A stretch of 64,000 nt of DNA from DATGPD01 sp031423015 (GTDB lineage: Bacteria > Planctomycetota > UBA1135 > UBA2386): the NCBI GenBank assembly GCA_031423015.1, contig JANPER010000221.1:17290-81289 (forward strand), read 5' to 3'. Position numbers and translations under genes: made by a program. Positions within the stretch are counted from its first letter, which is position 1. Every line of letters starts with the position of its first letter. This document shows positions 36,016 through 45,700 of this stretch, piece by piece. The notes under the pieces were generated by a model. The model did no database searches and had not been told where the DNA came from. It worked only from the letters and a program-made list of their open reading frames with translations.

Positions 36016-38250
36016 ATGCAACACTTCTCTCACTCGGCTCGAAGCCCCCGCTCGGCACCGCGGCCTACGCTCGTCTGTTCGTTCGTCGCCGCTGTCCTCG
36101 GCATCCTCTCGCTCTCACCCGCGGCGCCGGCCCAGGTAACTTGGCGGCAACGCTCGATGGAGCCGATGTTCGCGCCAGCGATGGCGTTCGCTGCCAACCG
36201 CGGTCGCACCGTGTTGTTTGGCAAGCTGTCGTCCGGCGCGGCGCTGACCGTCGAATGGGATGGCCACGATTGGATCGAGCGCAACCCGGCCAACAGTCCT
36301 TCGCCGCGCAGCGAGCACGCGATGGCGTACGACGCTCTGCGCGGGCGCGTGGTGCTGTTCGGCGGCACGGATGGCATTGGCAACTACTTCGACGACACCT
36401 GGGAGTGGGACGGCACCAACTGGACGCAGCGCACCCCGTCCACCCGCCCGTCCGTCCGGTCGCAGCACATGATGGCCTACGACAGCGCGCGCTTGCGTGT
36501 GGTGCTGTTCGGCGGTAACGCGTCGGGCTTCCAGCAGGACACTTGGGAGTTCGATGGCACCAACTGGACGCTGCGCGCGCCGGCGACGCGACCGCCCGCG
36601 CGCTCGTTCGGCAGTCTGGTGTACGACCAAGCGCGCGCGGTGTCGGTGCTGTTTGGCGGCACCGGCTCGGGGGCGGTGCAGCTCAACGACACCTGGGAGT
36701 GGAACGGCACCACGTGGGCCCAGCGCACGCCGGCGACTCGACCACCGGTGCGCGAGTTCTGCGCCATGGCCTACGACGTCACGCGTCAGCGCAGCGTGTT
36801 GTTCGGCGGCAACGGGGCGACTGGCTCCTTGAGCGATACCTGGGAGTGGAATGGTACGACGTGGGCGCAGTTCACGCCGGCCACGCGCCCGTCGGCGCGC
36901 GGCAACCACGCGATGGCGTACGACACGTCGCGCCAGCGCACGGTGCTGTTCGGCGGCTTTGCCGCCACGGACACGTGGGAGTGGAACGGCGCCAGTTGGG
37001 TCGAGCGCATGCCCTCGGTGACGCAGCCTTCGCTGCAGTTCGGGCACGCGATGGCCTACGACAGCTTGCGCAGTCGCAGCGTCCTCTTCGGCGGGATTGG
37101 CCAGGCCCTCAGCAACGACACCTGGGAGTGGAATGGTCGCACCTGGACACGCCTGCTGCCGGGCATTGTGCCGGCGGCGCGCTTCACGCACGCCATGGCG
37201 TTCGACTCCTTCCGCAACCGCAGCGTCATGTTCGGCGGCTTCTCGAGCGTGTCGAACACGTTCTTCAACGATACGTGGGAGTGGAACGGCACGACGTGGA
37301 CGCAGCTCAGTCCGATCACGCGACCGGCCGTGCGTCGCCACCTCGCGCTGGCCTACGACTCGGCTCGTCGGCGGATCGTGTTGTTCGGCGGTTTCAGCAC
37401 CGTGCAGAACTACGGCGACACCTGGGAGTTCGACGGCAACAACTGGACGCAGCGCTTTTCCGCCAATGCGCCGACCGCGCGCTGGGGCCACGGCATGGCG
37501 TACGACGTCGGGCGCGGGCGCGTCGTGCTGTTTGGTGGGATCGCGGCCACGAGCTTCAATGACACTTGGGAATGGGACGGCACCAACTGGCTGCAGCGCA
37601 CGCCAGCGACCAGTCCATCAGCGCGCAATCAGCACGCGATGGCCTACGACTTGGCGCGCGGCAAGACCGTGCTGTTCGGTTCCGGCGCCGCGCCGATGGA
37701 GGAGACGTGGGAGTGGGACGGCAACAACTGGGCGCAGCGCACCCCGCTGGTCTCTGCGCCCGGCCGCTACTACGAAGCCCTGGCCTACGACAGCGCGCGC
37801 GGCGTGACCGTGATGTTCGGCGGTCTCAACCCCGCGGGTGGGTCGCGGCTGACGACGTACGAGTATCAAGGCTACTGCGACTCGGCGGGCTCGGGTCAGG
37901 TGAGCGGCGGTCCCACGCTGCAATGCACGAACGTGCCCTACGTCGGCGGTTCGCTCTGCATCACCTTCGCCAGTCCGAACGGCAGCGGCGTGTTGCTGCT
38001 CGCCCCCGGTCCATGTCAGCAGCCGCCGATCCCGATCGCGCTGCCCTTCTTGTGCCAGCCGATCAGTCTCTACCCCAATCCTGCGACGCTGGTGTCGCTG
38101 CCGCTTGGCGGCAATCCGGCCAACCTTTGCCTGCCGATCCCGGCCAACCCAGCCTTGGCCTACGGTGAGCTGTGCTTACAGGCGTTGGCTCAGAGCGGAG
38201 CTTGCTTCAACGCCACCAACGGCGTGCTGGTGCGGATCCTGGCGGAGTGA
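36016..38250 (+). CDS. Secreted Kelch-repeat protein
   Basis: A 744-residue exported protein with a signal peptide ending near LSLSPAAPAQ. It is made of twelve Kelch-like units of about 48 residues with the pattern R..HAMAYDS.R.R.VLFGG......DTWEWDGT.WTQRTP.TRP. The number would give one or two beta-propellers. The last 130 residues form a Cys-containing beta domain (GPCQQPPIPIALPFLCQPIS, then NPANLCLPIPANPAL and CLQALAQSGACFNATNGVLV) of the kind shared with other secreted proteins here. At DNA level the repeats are similar over about 145 bp, so recombination between them is likely. Function: extracellular binding or structure. Confidence 0.9.
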   Translation: MQHFSHSARSPRSAPRPTLVCSFVAAVLGILSLSPAAPAQVTWRQRSMEPMFAPAMAFAANRGRTVLFGKLSSGAALTVEWDGHDWIERNPANSPSPRSEHAMAYDALRGRVVLFGGTDGIGNYFDDTWEWDGTNWTQRTPSTRPSVRSQHMMAYDSARLRVVLFGGNASGFQQDTWEFDGTNWTLRAPATRPPARSFGSLVYDQARAVSVLFGGTGSGAVQLNDTWEWNGTTWAQRTPATRPPVREFCAMAYDVTRQRSVLFGGNGATGSLSDTWEWNGTTWAQFTPATRPSARGNHAMAYDTSRQRTVLFGGFAATDTWEWNGASWVERMPSVTQPSLQFGHAMAYDSLRSRSVLFGGIGQALSNDTWEWNGRTWTRLLPGIVPAARFTHAMAFDSFRNRSVMFGGFSSVSNTFFNDTWEWNGTTWTQLSPITRPAVRRHLALAYDSARRRIVLFGGFSTVQNYGDTWEFDGNNWTQRFSANAPTARWGHGMAYDVGRGRVVLFGGIAATSFNDTWEWDGTNWLQRTPATSPSARNQHAMAYDLARGKTVLFGSGAAPMEETWEWDGNNWAQRTPLVSAPGRYYEALAYDSARGVTVMFGGLNPAGGSRLTTYEYQGYCDSAGSGQVSGGPTLQCTNVPYVGGSLCITFASPNGSGVLLLAPGPCQQPPIPIALPFLCQPISLYPNPATLVSLPLGGNPANLCLPIPANPALAYGELCLQALAQSGACFNATNGVLVRILAE

Positions 38251-38281
38251 GGCAGCTGGTTGGCGCCACCCTGCCCGGCGA

Positions 38282-38473
38282 CTACAGGCGCAGCAGGTAG
38301 GGTGTGACCAAGCGGTAGCGGTCACAGCGTCGATCAGGATCGGGACTGAAGGTGTCCTCGGAGCGCTCCGCGCGACAGGAATCGGCAACCACTCGCGCCT
38401 CCGGTTTGGCCGAGGTCGCCGCGGCGTGCGTGCCGTCGTTTGCAGCACGTTCCATCACTTGTTCAGCTGGCAT
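38282..38473 (-). CDS. Small unknown protein with a perfect Shine-Dalgarno
   Basis: A 63-residue protein beginning MPAEQVMERAANDGTHAAAT and ending YRLVTPYLLRL. It is hydrophilic with two Cys residues and no membrane segment. The ATG at 38473 is preceded at five bases by AGGAGG (38479-38484 on the plus strand), the strongest ribosome binding site that I see in the window. That makes it a real gene rather than a shadow frame. It lies 117 bp downstream of the 44-codon ORF. I know no family for it. Confidence 0.65.
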   Translation of the reverse strand: MPAEQVMERAANDGTHAAATSAKPEARVVADSCRAERSEDTFSPDPDRRCDRYRLVTPYLLRL

Positions 38474-38589
38474 GTGCGCCTCCTGTGAAAGCCGACCGGG
38501 AAGAAGTGCGCAGAAGCTACCCGGCGGTATCCCCGCTCACAAGCTGCCAGTCGCCCGCTTGGCCTCCGCCCTCGCCGCATCCATCGATG

Positions 38590-38724
38590 TCATTGGGTGC
38601 GCGGGCCGAAGAGCCAGCCGATCACCAGAGGAAGGACGCATACGACCACATACAACGTCAGCACCGCGCGCAGCTCACGGCGCAGCGTCGGGGGCTCAGG
38701 CCGGGTCGGAGGTTGTGGCGTCAC
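38590..38724 (-). CDS. Small single-pass membrane protein
   Basis: A 44-codon ORF overlapping the last 29 bp of the large membrane protein gene. It starts at a GTG (38724) with a Pro-rich head (TPQPPTRPEPPTLRRELR), then one hydrophobic helix VLTLYVVVCVLPLVIGWLFG (about residues 21-40). The layout is that of small accessory subunits of membrane complexes. Because it overlaps the permease-like gene, translational coupling and a physical partnership are plausible. No family is recognised. Confidence 0.55.
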   Translation of the reverse strand: MTPQPPTRPEPPTLRRELRAVLTLYVVVCVLPLVIGWLFGPRTQ

Positions 38725-40255
38725 TAGGGATTCTCCGGAGGTCCAGGTAGGCAGCGCCGAGCACCGCCAGGCCGAGCGGCAGTGCGTAGATCGTCGGCAG
38801 GGCCGCGGCGCCGAGACCGATCATGGTCAAGGCGAGCGCGTAGGTGATGAGGCTGCCGAAGTCGAGCCCGTCACCCGTCCCGGTCCCCGAGAACGGCACG
38901 TCGCAAAAGGTTCGCAACGCCAACCGACCGACCATCACCGACACGCCCAGCGCCAGCGACGAGGTCGCGAGCGCGCGCGCCGGTCCGATCGCTGGCATGC
39001 TCACGAGCAAGAGCACGACATGGACCGGCAGCAGCACGTGCGTGGTGAGAGCGATGGCGATGCCGCGGCGCAGGAAGCTCGGTGGCAAGTGTGGACACGC
39101 GGCGAACGTCCAACGAGCCCGCGGCTCATCGCCAACACCGAGGAACGCGATCAGGAACGGCAAGTAGACGCCGGGCAGCTGCGTCGCGAGCGCCAGCAGG
39201 CGCTGCGACTTGTCAGGGTCGCGGTCCAGGAAAGCCAGGAGCCACATGCCGGCGGGCAAGCCAAACAGCGGCAGCACCTTGCCGCGAAAGCCGACGCTGC
39301 GGTACAGCATCGCGCTGGTGAAGGCGGTGACCGCGTGCAGCGTGGGGCGGGCGCGGCACAGATGCCGGTTCAGCGCCGCGAGTGGGCGCGGCGTGCGCAC
39401 GCGGCGCGCGGCCTCGACCTCGCGGTCGGTCGCGAGCATGAGCGCGGCCAGCGTCAGCGTCGCGAGCCCGACCAACAGCGGCAGCCACGCCGCCCGGTCG
39501 CCAGCGATCACCGCGCCGGCGTAGGCGGGCGGCCACGCGTACGCGAGCCACAGCGGCAGCGGTGAGTCGGCGCCCGCGCCTTTGAGGTGCGGCGCCGACA
39601 GCGCGAAAGCCACCAGTCCGCCGAACAGCAGCAGCGCCTTGAGGGTGCCGGCTGCTAGTTGCGCGCGCGCCGTGCCGACGAGCCGAGCGAACAGACGAAC
39701 CAGCAACGCGAGTGCCGCGGTGAACAAGCCGGAACACAGGCATGCCAGCAGGACGTAGAGCGGCACCGCGCGCGCGTCTTGGCCGGGCAGAAACGCGAGC
39801 AGGATCGCCGGTGGCAACGCCATGCCAATCGTCAGCAGGCAAACGTAGAAGCTCGCGTGCAGCGCGCGCGCCGCGAGCACCGTTCGACTCGACAGCGGCG
39901 AGGTCAGAACCAGCGCGCGATCGGCGCGCGCGCGGCCCTCGGCGCTCTCGTCGCCCAGGTGGCCGATGCCGACCAGGAGGGACGACAACGACAGGTTGGC
40001 GGCGGCGAAGGCGCCGGGGGGCGTGTCGGGAAACAGCAGGGCCGCGAACGCCACCGCCATGAACGCTTGGCCAAAGATCGTGGCCGTGAGGCTGCTGCTC
40101 GGTTGACCCGTCCGCCGAGTGTCAGCGAAGAAATCCAGGATCAACCAGGCATGTACCAGCGCGCGCACCGGGTGTCGCGGGAAGGTCACCGACGCGGTGA
40201 CGGGCACGCCGCCCGCGCGCGGCGGCGCCAGCGTCGAGGGCTCGGTCGCGCTCAC
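38696..40255 (-). CDS. Large multi-pass membrane protein, ABC-2-permease-like
   Basis: A 519-residue protein with about twelve hydrophobic segments. The outline (SSRTVLAARALHASFYVCLL, then a long hydrophobic stretch and a second half starting FRGKVLPLFGLPAGMWLLAF) resembles ABC-2-type export permeases of planctomycetes. No ABC ATPase is adjacent, so any ATPase partner must lie elsewhere. The GTG start overlaps the FIST stop by four bases (GTGA), and the 3' end overlaps the 44-codon ORF. The assignment as transporter is likely but not proved. Confidence 0.6.
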   Translation of the reverse strand: MSATEPSTLAPPRAGGVPVTASVTFPRHPVRALVHAWLILDFFADTRRTGQPSSSLTATIFGQAFMAVAFAALLFPDTPPGAFAAANLSLSSLLVGIGHLGDESAEGRARADRALVLTSPLSSRTVLAARALHASFYVCLLTIGMALPPAILLAFLPGQDARAVPLYVLLACLCSGLFTAALALLVRLFARLVGTARAQLAAGTLKALLLFGGLVAFALSAPHLKGAGADSPLPLWLAYAWPPAYAGAVIAGDRAAWLPLLVGLATLTLAALMLATDREVEAARRVRTPRPLAALNRHLCRARPTLHAVTAFTSAMLYRSVGFRGKVLPLFGLPAGMWLLAFLDRDPDKSQRLLALATQLPGVYLPFLIAFLGVGDEPRARWTFAACPHLPPSFLRRGIAIALTTHVLLPVHVVLLLVSMPAIGPARALATSSLALGVSVMVGRLALRTFCDVPFSGTGTGDGLDFGSLITYALALTMIGLGAAALPTIYALPLGLAVLGAAYLDLRRIPSDATTSDPA

Positions 40256-41445
40256 TTGCCAGACCGCGGCGAGAACGTGGCGATCGACGCCGTGTAGCCG
40301 TGCAGGTAGGTGGTGTCGTGCACCGGGCCGATTTCACCATTGCAGAAGAAGCCGCTGAGCGGCGCATCGGCGAGTTCTTCGAAGAACAGCCGGCTGTCGT
40401 GGTCGGCCTCGCCGTACAGGCTTTGGCCGCGGCCCAGGCACGAGAACATCAACGCGCCGGCCGGCGTGTCGCCCAGCGCGCGTTGCTTCTGCAGCGCGCG
40501 CCGCAGGTCGAAGGCGCTGGTGTGATGGTCCATGACGTGGAACTGCACGCGCCGCCCCGGCGCCAACACTTCGCCGATGGTGAGCGCGCCGCCCTCTGGG
40601 TCGAAGCCGAGCACGTTGCGGATCAAGTAATCGCCGGGGCCCAGCTTCTTGGTGTCGGTGAACGGGCTCATGGCGATGCCGAGAAAGATCGGCCGCGTCG
40701 TCGCGAGTTCGCGGTCGCCCTCGTCGAGACCTTCGAGCTGCTGCTGCAAGAACTGCAGCGCCGGGAGCTGATCGACCGCGAGCAGCATGTTGTTTTCGGC
40801 GCGCGTGATGTTGCCCACCGCGCCGATCGGCTTGCAGCCCTGCGCCAGCACGGGGGCGATCGTGATGTCGCCGGTGAACACCGCCACCACCGCCCCGGCG
40901 TGATGGCAGGTGCGGCCGGCGAACAACACGTTGCCGCGCGGATGCCGGCTGCCGCTGGCGACGCCGCCGATCTTGGGCTGACCCGGGTACGCGAAGTCGA
41001 GGCCCGCGAGCAACCGATCGGCGGGAAAGTGGAACGGCTCCGGCAGCAAGAGCAGGCCGCGCGCTTGCTCCGGCATCACGCCCACGCGGTCGATCCATGC
41101 GCGCGGACTGGCGTCTTCGCTGGGTAGATCAGCAGCGGCGAGGTGCACGACGTGCGCCTGTGCGTTCGGCAGCCGGGCCAGCGTGAGGCTCAGCGCCGGG
41201 CTTCCTTCGATCTCGCGGCGCCCGCCGATGATGCCGCCGCCGGTGCAGCCAAGCAGCGCGCGCGGCGCGAGCCGCTCATGCAGCAGCGTGGGCAAGCGAT
41301 CGAGATCGAGGCCGAACGAAGTGGTCACAAAGACCACCGCGAGGTCGATCGGCCCGGGGCCGAGATCGACGCGGGCGCGATCGCAGGCTTCGGCGACGGC
41401 GTCGTCGAGCCGAGGAGACGTGGACAGGGCGCTAGCAAAGCGCAT
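40252..41445 (-). CDS. FIST domain sensor-like protein
   Basis: A 397-residue protein with FIST N and FIST C domains, which are thought to bind small ligands in signal proteins. N-terminal markers: RFASALSTSP, AVVFVTTSFG and LLGCTGGGIIGG. C-terminal markers: FCNGEIGPVHDTTYLHGYTA, typical of the FIST_C end, and LMFSCLGRG. No kinase, GGDEF or methyl-accepting domain is attached, so it would act as a stand-alone binding protein. The ATG at 41445 starts at the family N-terminus. It is coupled to the downstream membrane protein by a GTGA overlap. Confidence 0.88.
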   Translation of the reverse strand: MRFASALSTSPRLDDAVAEACDRARVDLGPGPIDLAVVFVTTSFGLDLDRLPTLLHERLAPRALLGCTGGGIIGGRREIEGSPALSLTLARLPNAQAHVVHLAAADLPSEDASPRAWIDRVGVMPEQARGLLLLPEPFHFPADRLLAGLDFAYPGQPKIGGVASGSRHPRGNVLFAGRTCHHAGAVVAVFTGDITIAPVLAQGCKPIGAVGNITRAENNMLLAVDQLPALQFLQQQLEGLDEGDRELATTRPIFLGIAMSPFTDTKKLGPGDYLIRNVLGFDPEGGALTIGEVLAPGRRVQFHVMDHHTSAFDLRRALQKQRALGDTPAGALMFSCLGRGQSLYGEADHDSRLFFEELADAPLSGFFCNGEIGPVHDTTYLHGYTASIATFSPRSGK

Positions 41446-41702
41446 CGCCACGATGGTATGGCGGCGTCGCGCATCCGCAGTCATGCGCAAGAAAAACTCG
41501 CGGCGTGCGCGACCTGGTCGCCAGTGCCGCCTTCCCTGTGCCGGGCCGATAGCGCCGTCAGGATCGGGGTTTCCGCTTCGCCGCGTCCTTGCCTCTGGTC
41601 GCTCGGAAGGTGTGACTCCGAGGGAGACCGGCCTCGACGACGGGCCGCTCCTTGCTAAAACAAACGGGGTCTGTCCCTTTCCAACTCACGTCTCGAGAAC
41701 AC

Positions 41703-42596
41703 ATGCAAGCCAAGACGCTTCTCCTTTCTCTCGCCTTTGTCCTGCCGGTCGCCGCGCAGGGCGATCACAACCTGGTCACCAACGGTGACTTCACCGGCAC
41801 GCTTGTGCCCTGGGTGCTCGGCGGCGGCTACAGCTGCACACCCGGGCTCGACACGACCTACGCCACGAATGGCATCACGGTGAGCGACGCCTTCGGCTGC
41901 GGCCCTGGCGGTCAGGTCACGCCGGCGCCGTACCCGGCGAACACCCTCGAGCAGACCATCACACTCGTGGCGGGCACCACCTACGAACTGCGCGCCGACG
42001 TCAGCTCGTCGCGCGCCACGTCCTCCGGCACCAACGCCGACGCGGGCAGGATCTACGCCCAAGTGAACGGCGTCGAGGTCGCGCGGATCACGTACGGCAG
42101 CATCATCATCAACGAGACCAAGCGTGCGCACCTCTGCGGTCGCTGGGTGGCCGCGGCGAGTGGCCCTGTCCAGCTGGTGATCTTCACCGAGCGCAGCTTC
42201 CTCTGCAACGCGGGCACGCCGCGCGTCAACATCGACAACGTCAGCGTCGAGGACGTGACCGGCCCCACGTACTGCATCGTCGGCAACCGCAAGATCGGCA
42301 CGACGGTCTCGTTTGCCGTCAGTGGCCAGGCGGGCGCCGCCTACGCGACGTTCATCGCTGCCGGCCAAATCACTGGCGGCATCCCGATTCCTGGGTTCAA
42401 CGGCCTCTGGTGGTTGGACTTCGCATCGGTGACGTCGTTCCTGTCCGGCGCGCTCGACGGCGCGGGCAACGCGACCACACCGGTCCCGATCCCCAACAAC
42501 ACCGCGCTCAAGACCGTGCCGCTGTACCACCAAGCCATCTCGGTCGGCACCACCGCCGAGCTGGGCCTTTGCTTCTGCGTCGTCTTCACCAACTGA
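41703..42596 (+). CDS. Secreted protein with N-terminal carbohydrate-binding-like domain
   Basis: A 297-residue protein. The signal peptide MQAKTLLLSLAFVLPVAAQG is followed by a jelly-roll domain that begins NLVTNGDFTGTLVPWVLGG, the usual start of CBM4/9-type carbohydrate-binding modules, and includes LEQTITLVAGTTYELRADV. The last 110 residues (YCIVGNRKIGTTVSFAVSGQ ... TTPVPIPNNTALKTVPLYHQ) match the shared C-terminal domain. A role in binding extracellular polysaccharide is plausible but unproved. The gene is divergent from FIST, with 257 bp between the starts. Confidence 0.8.
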   Translation: MQAKTLLLSLAFVLPVAAQGDHNLVTNGDFTGTLVPWVLGGGYSCTPGLDTTYATNGITVSDAFGCGPGGQVTPAPYPANTLEQTITLVAGTTYELRADVSSSRATSSGTNADAGRIYAQVNGVEVARITYGSIIINETKRAHLCGRWVAAASGPVQLVIFTERSFLCNAGTPRVNIDNVSVEDVTGPTYCIVGNRKIGTTVSFAVSGQAGAAYATFIAAGQITGGIPIPGFNGLWWLDFASVTSFLSGALDGAGNATTPVPIPNNTALKTVPLYHQAISVGTTAELGLCFCVVFTN

Positions 42597-42747
42597 CAAG
42601 TCAGTGAGCGGCTAGACCGGGCCAGGGCGGCGCACACACTTGCGTCGCCCAAACTCTTGTTGCGTGCCGCGCAGCGTCTGCATCAGCGGTGTGGTCACGA
42701 ACGACATCGCTGTCGGTCCGCAGATCCATCCGCTGCCGCCGCACCTG

Positions 42748-45700
42748 TCAGCTCGTCGCCAGGAACACCGCCTCCGCGGCGGGCGCGCGCGGCAGCCCCA
42801 GCGCGCGCTGCACGCCTTGCGCGTACGCCGCGAGCTGCGCGGCGTAGCGCGCCGGATCAGGATCGCGATCGGTCTTCCAATCGATCACCTGCCAGGTGCC
42901 GTGCGCGTCCTGCCACAGCACGTCGATGATTCCGTGCACCACGTGGCCGTTGTCGTCCCGGTAGGTCACCGCGATCTCGCGCTCGACGTGCGCGGCGACG
43001 CGCAGGCGCGCGCACACGTCGCTGGCGTGAAAGCGCACCAGCCACGGGCGTAGCTCGGCGCGCGTGGTCGCCTCGCTGGTCACGTGCGCCAGGAGATCGT
43101 CGTCGACCGCGTGCCTCGCCAGGTCGACCAGCGCCAGGTAGGCGTGCGCGGCGCGGCCGCGTGCCTGCGCCGCGGTGCGCGCGACGCCGCCGGCGAACGC
43201 TGACGTATCGGCGTCCTCGAGCTGGCTCGGACTGACGGCGACCGGCAGCCGCGCCTGCTGCGCGGCGCGCACCGAGAGCGTGCGGTGGTTCGCGAGCGCG
43301 TGCGCGATGCGATCGATGTCGACGTCGTCGGGCTCCGCTGTGCGCCGCCCGGCCGTCGGCGCCTCCTGCAGCGCGCGCACCACGACCCCGGCCTCGTCGA
43401 GCGGCACCGCGGCGAGATCCTTCTGCCACAACGAATCGGCGACGAGGTCGTCGTCGTCGTGCCCCAGCAGCAGCAGCTTCTCCTTGGCACGCGTCGCGGC
43501 GACGTAGAACAAGCGACGCTCTTCCGCTTCCTGGTGCCGGCCGGCCTCTTGTCGGGCGACCTGCGCCGCGCGGTTCTCGCGCTCGCCCAAGCGCACCGCG
43601 ACCAACGGCCGACCATCCGCGGTGAACGTGCGCTGCGCCGGCGTGCGATCGCCGTCGGGATCCGACGGCGGCCGGCGCGCCAGGTCGGGCACGATCACCA
43701 CCGCGAACTCCAGTCCCTTGGCCGCGTGCACCGTCATGATGCGCACGGCGTCTGCGGCCTCATCGAACAGCGGACTCTCTTCGTCGTCGGTTTCCTTCAG
43801 CGTGCGCCGTTCGACCAGGCTGGCGGCCTCGGCCAGGTCGATCGGCGCGGCGCGCAGGAGCTGCTGCAAGAGGCGATCGAGGTTGGCCAGGCGCTGCGCG
43901 CCTTCGAATCCGGCGCCTTCCACCAGCAGCAACTCCTCGTGCCGAAGGATTGCCGGCAGCGCCGCGTGCAGCGGGCGGCCCTGCGTGCGCTCGTGCAGAT
44001 CGCGCAAGAAGCGCATCCCGTCTTGCACCGGCCCGTCGCCGTCGCTCGGCGCACGATGATCGAACACGCCGCCCGCGCGGGTGAAGCGCAGAAGATCGCC
44101 GTCGGCGACGCCGCACAGCGTCGAGCGCAGCACGGCCAACACCGGCACCGGGTCGAACGGTCGCGCCATCGCCGCCAGCAACGCACCGGCGAGCACGATC
44201 TCGTGCCGTGAGTAGAAGCGCCGGCTGCCCTGCAGCACGTACGGCAGCTCAGCCTGCCGCAGCGGCCGCAGCAGCCACGTCGTGTCGGCGGCGGCGCGCA
44301 GCAGGATGGCGACGTCGCTGAGCTTGGTGCCGCTGGTTTGGAGGTCGTGCAGCACCTGCACGATGGCGCGGCCTTCCCGTTGCCGGCGTTCCCACGCGCG
44401 AGCGCCGCGTTCGCTCGCGGGCAGCAGCAAGAGTTCAACCGTGGCGCCCTCGGCGTCGTCCCGCACCGCGTGCACGGGCTCGTAGCCGAGTTGATACGGC
44501 ACGTCCTCGGTGAGCGTGCGCGCGCACGTGGTGTTGACGAAGCGCAGCACCGCCGGCCGGCTGCGGAAGTTGGCCGACAGCACGAGGCGTCGACCAAGTG
44601 GTGCCTCGCCGTCGCCTGCCACGTGCTGCACGGCGCGGTAGTAGGCGCCAACATCCGCACGGCGGAAGCGATACACGCTCTGCTTGGCGTCACCGACGAT
44701 GAACAGGCAAGCGCGCAGCGGCAGCGCCATCGGCTCGCGCACCACGTCGCCGGCGTCGCGCGTTGGGTCGCTGGCCAGCAAGAACAGTACGTCGTACTGC
44801 AGCGGGTCGGTGTCCTGGAACTCGTCGACCAGGATCGTCTGGAAGCGCTGCGCCAGCTTCTTGCGCACCGCCGGTCGCTGCATGAGCACGTGCCGTGTCA
44901 GCAGCAACAAGTCGTCGAACGACAGTTCGCCGGCCTGCGCGCGGCTCGTGCGCTGCGTCGCGAGGAACGGCAACAAGAAGGCGCGCGCCAGCGCGATCGC
45001 TTCCTCGTCGGCCAGCAACAGCCCGCGCAGGTAGCCGCGGTGGCCGTCGAGTGCGTTGGTGGCGCGCTCGTCTTCGGTCTCTCCGAGTTCGCGCTTGCCC
45101 GCCTTCGGCGTGCCCTTGTCGAACAGCGCCTCGTCGTCGGGCGTGCGTCCCGCGCGCAGGGCGCCGCACACCGCGAGCAAGCGTTCGGCGTAGTCGCGCC
45201 ACGCCGGCCGCGCGCGCGCATGGTCCGTGAGCAACGCTTGCAGATCGTGCTCGCGTTGCGCGAGGTCGGTCGGCGCGAACGGCGTCGCCAACTCGTCCCA
45301 CGCTTCTTCGGGCAGGGTGAGCAGGGCAAACGCCAACTCGCGCAGCTCACTGGCGTCGAAACGGTCGAGCGCCGCGGCGTGTTCGCCCTCGGCCGCCTCG
45401 CCGAGGAATACCAAGAACTCACGGTCGAAGCGCGCGCGCACCATCTCGTCGCTGCCGACGCGCAACACCGCGGGCAGGTCGAGGTCGGCGGCGTGCTCCT
45501 GCAGCAGGCGCAGACAGAAGCCATGGAAGGTCGCGAGCGCCAACCGATCGACATCGGCGAGGGCTTCTTCGGCGCGGCGCGCGTGCTCGGCACCGATGCC
45601 GAGCGTCGACAACACGAACGCGTCCGAGTCGTCGAGACGTTCGCCGCGCACGAACGCTGGCACCGCGCGCAGCATGCGTACCAGGCGTTGTCGCATCTCG

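Noticed and set aside
36115..37491. 458-codon frame antisense to the Kelch gene
   Set aside because: Repetitive only because the Kelch DNA is repetitive; no independent coding features.
38696..40255. Complete ABC exporter
   Set aside because: No ATP-binding protein gene with Walker A, signature and Walker B motifs is adjacent; only the membrane part is seen.
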